From Acidimicrobiia bacterium (GTDB taxonomy: Bacteria > Actinomycetota > Acidimicrobiia > Spongiisociales > ZC4RG35), in assembly GCA_029865445.1 (NCBI GenBank), contig JAOUGY010000175.1, forward strand, positions 1 through 7,643: DNA of 7,643 bases, given 5' to 3'. Below the pieces are notes generated by a model that saw only the letters and a list, made by a program, of their open reading frames with translations, had not been told where the DNA came from and searched no databases. Positions 6,113 to 7,643 of this stretch are shown here, in pieces. Every line of letters begins with the position of its first letter. The stretch's first letter is position 1. Both the position numbers and the translations under genes were made by a program.

Positions 6113-7252
6113 ATGACCACGACGGCCGCCCAGCGGACCGTAGCCACCAGACTGCGATGGATCGACAACCTGAGGATCCTGCTCACGATCCTCGTGATCC
6201 TGCTGCATCTGTCCATTGCCTACGGCGCACCCGGTGACTGGTACTACAACGAGATCGGCCCGGTTTCCACCGCCTCGGAGGTGTTGCTCACGTTGTTTGT
6301 GGCGATCAACCAGGCGTTCTTCATGGGCTTGTTCTTCATGATCTCGAGCTACTTCATCCCGGCCTCCCTCGAGCGGAAAGGCGCCGGGCCGTACCTCCTG
6401 GATCGGCTACGCCGTCTGGGGATTCCGATCCTCTTCTACGCGCTGCTGGTTAATCCGCTCCTGGCTGCCTTCCTCCTCACCAGGGATGGCGGGGGGTACT
6501 GGGGAGTCCTGCGGGATCGCTACGTCGAGTTGATCGGGGTGGGACCCACCTGGTTTCTCGAAGCCTTGCTGTTGTTCACCGTGGCATTGCTGATGTGGCG
6601 GAGGTTCAGCCCGCCATCCGCTGCTGTCGGCGTCGCGTCGCCACCCGACGCCGCCATCGGCCTCGTCGCCGTCGGCCTGGCTGTGGCTACGTTTGTGGTC
6701 CGGATCTGGCTTCCGGTCGGATGGTGGCTGGAACCCATCCATTTCCAGATCGCTCACTTCCCCCAGTACGTGACACTGTTTGCCCTGGGTGTCGTGGCGC
6801 ACCGCCGTGGCTGGTTCGAGGGGCTCAGCGAATCCCAGGGTCGTCTCTGGTTCCGGGTGGTGCTGGCACTCGTCGCGGCCTTTCCGCCGCTCTTCGCGGC
6901 AGGGGGAGGGTTGGAGGGTGATGTCGAGCCGTTCCTCGGCGGACTGCACTGGCAGCAGGCGGCCTTCGCGTTGTGGGAGCAGGGGATGTGCGTGGCGATC
7001 GTCGTGACACTGCTCGTCCAGTTTCGGAAGCGGTTCGTCGGACAAGGAACACTGGGCCGAACGATGTCGAGTGCCGCCTATGCAACATACATTCTCCATG
7101 CGCCCGTCATCACGGTCCTGGCTGTCGGGCTCGACGGCATCGAGATCGAGTTGGGTATCAAGTTCCTCCTGGTGGCGCCTCTCGCGGTGTCGGCGTCCTT
7201 CCTGGTCGGATATCTCGCCAAGCGTTTGCCGATCGCACGCAACATCCTGTGA
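6113..7252 (+). CDS. Acyltransferase family 3 membrane protein (OafA/OpgC-like)
   Basis: This 379-residue integral membrane protein has about ten hydrophobic helices and the acyltransferase-3 (PF01757) pattern. Features are RLRWIDNLRILLTILVILLHL at the first helix with the conserved His at residue 32, FFMISSYFIPASL at 74-86, RLRRLGIPILFYALLVNPLL at 98-117, GPTWFLEALL at 144-153, and the terminal AAYATYILHAPVITVLA at 321-337. Such enzymes move acyl groups (acetyl, succinyl and others) onto glycans, lipids or other envelope molecules. The ATG at 6113 has AGGAGG (6103-6108) 4 bases upstream. An in-frame GTG at 6056 overlaps the regulator stop (GTGA), has its own GGGGAGG site (6045-6051) and would add 19 residues; the ATG is preferred because the family core begins shortly after it. 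The gene lies 53 bases after the regulator on the same strand, so it is probably co-transcribed and possibly an effector. The acyl donor and acceptor cannot be told from sequence. Confidence 0.9.
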   Translation: MTTTAAQRTVATRLRWIDNLRILLTILVILLHLSIAYGAPGDWYYNEIGPVSTASEVLLTLFVAINQAFFMGLFFMISSYFIPASLERKGAGPYLLDRLRRLGIPILFYALLVNPLLAAFLLTRDGGGYWGVLRDRYVELIGVGPTWFLEALLLFTVALLMWRRFSPPSAAVGVASPPDAAIGLVAVGLAVATFVVRIWLPVGWWLEPIHFQIAHFPQYVTLFALGVVAHRRGWFEGLSESQGRLWFRVVLALVAAFPPLFAAGGGLEGDVEPFLGGLHWQQAAFALWEQGMCVAIVVTLLVQFRKRFVGQGTLGRTMSSAAYATYILHAPVITVLAVGLDGIEIELGIKFLLVAPLAVSASFLVGYLAKRLPIARNIL

Positions 7253-7274
7253 GGGATCTTCGTCGCGTGTCCTC

Positions 7275-7294
7275 CGGTCGGCGGGCCCGCACCG
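7275..7294. terminator. GC-rich dyad between convergent genes, possible terminator
   Basis: The core GCGGGCCCGC (7281-7290) is a perfect palindrome. It is flanked by CGGT (7275-7278) and ACCG (7291-7294) with a 2-base CG bulge on the left. It is the only structured element in the 65-bp gap between the acyltransferase stop and the stop of the opposing gene, so it could end transcription in both directions. No T-tract follows on either strand, so this is weak. Confidence 0.25.
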
Positions 7295-7317
7295 CTACGC
7301 GTTTGCTCCGAGGGCGG

Positions 7318-7643
7318 TCAATCGCCGACAGAGGGTCCCGAACCGGGCTCTCGTGCGAGGGCGCCGAGCCGCACAGACACAATCGACATCCACACGAGTG
7401 GCGGCCACATGCCGGCACGCTGGAGGAGTCCGTTCCATTCCGGGAACACCTCGGCTTGGATCACAGGCCCCGATATCAGTGCCAGCAGTCCTCCCCAGAA
7501 AGAGACCAACTGCCATCCGATGTCGAAGCGACCGTCGCTCCGAAACACGGTCGAGGAGACCATCGCCGCGGCGGGAAGGCCGATCGCGCCCGGCGCGCTG
7601 AACACTCCGTGCAACCCCCCGATGTGGGTGACGTCCACGCATC
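7318..7643 (-). CDS. DUF998-like membrane protein, C-terminal part (cut by right edge)
   Basis: The frame is open to the right edge, so only the last 108 or so codons are present. It holds hydrophobic segments HGVFSAPGAIGLPAAAMVSS, GWQLVSFWGGLLALISGPVI and QRAGMWPPLVWMSIVSVRLGAL, then a short polar tail ending PSVGD. The spacing of helices, the HxxGxxHG-type start of the first segment and the GLLQR...LVW....VRLG ending resemble the C-terminal half of DUF998 proteins, membrane proteins of unknown function often found in actinobacteria. The family call is from general resemblance only. The GTG at 7638-7636 in this frame is unlikely to be the true start because it falls within the conserved part. 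It converges on the acyltransferase gene and is probably not part of the same functional unit. Confidence 0.65.
   Translation of the reverse strand, partial: CVDVTHIGGLHGVFSAPGAIGLPAAAMVSSTVFRSDGRFDIGWQLVSFWGGLLALISGPVIQAEVFPEWNGLLQRAGMWPPLVWMSIVSVRLGALAREPGSGPSVGD

Noticed and set aside
6407..7099. 230-codon minus-strand open frame
   Set aside because: It is antisense to the acyltransferase, with biased composition and no recognisable domain, while the plus strand encodes a clear membrane enzyme.
7295..7642. 115-codon minus-strand frame overlapping the right-edge gene
   Set aside because: It is rich in Arg with no hydrophobic pattern; the frame ending at 7318 has consistent membrane helices and a DUF998-like pattern.

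Overview
The window is high-GC DNA (estimated by eye at about two thirds G+C) with dense gene packing, GC-rich third codon positions and purine-rich Shine-Dalgarno (SD) sites. This style and the protein families present suggest an actinobacterial chromosome, possibly a less-studied lineage such as Acidimicrobiia. That placement is inference; no marker gene is present. I saw no tRNA, rRNA, CRISPR array, transposase or other mobile element.

Layout. (1) Positions 1-3144, minus strand: a tightly coupled five-gene operon. In transcription order it holds an uncharacterised four-helix membrane protein (3144 to 2653), two tandem CPBP/CAAX-type intramembrane protease paralogs (2656 to 1790 and 1793 to 921), an RDD-family membrane protein (924 to 352), and the N-terminal part of an ABC-transporter ATPase that runs off the left edge (355 to 1). 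All four junctions are 4-base stop/start overlaps (GTGA once, ATGA three times). (2) Positions 3145-3321: a 177-bp divergent intergenic region with two short inverted repeats and only a weak promoter candidate. (3) Positions 3322-7252, plus strand: a 695-residue membrane histidine kinase of the NarL/LiaS-DesK class, a NarL/FixJ response regulator overlapping it by 10 bases, and a family-3 membrane acyltransferase. (4) Positions 7253-7317: a 65-bp convergent gap. (5) Positions 7318-7643, minus strand: the C-terminal part of a DUF998-like membrane protein entering from the right edge.

How the parts may work together (inference). A two-component system sits head-to-head with an operon of an ABC exporter ATPase and membrane proteins including two CPBP proteases, and is followed by a membrane acyltransferase. 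This looks like an envelope-sensing or antimicrobial-peptide response unit: the kinase senses a signal outside the membrane through a folded domain plus seven further helices, and the regulator may act on the shared intergenic region. CPBP proteins are known to modulate histidine kinases in Firmicutes (SpdC/WalK, Abx1/CovS), so the two paralogs could be accessory to this kinase.

The most striking purely structural signal is a 30-bp perfect palindrome without a spacer (4570-4599) inside the kinase coding sequence. No stretch over 300 bases lacks a gene.
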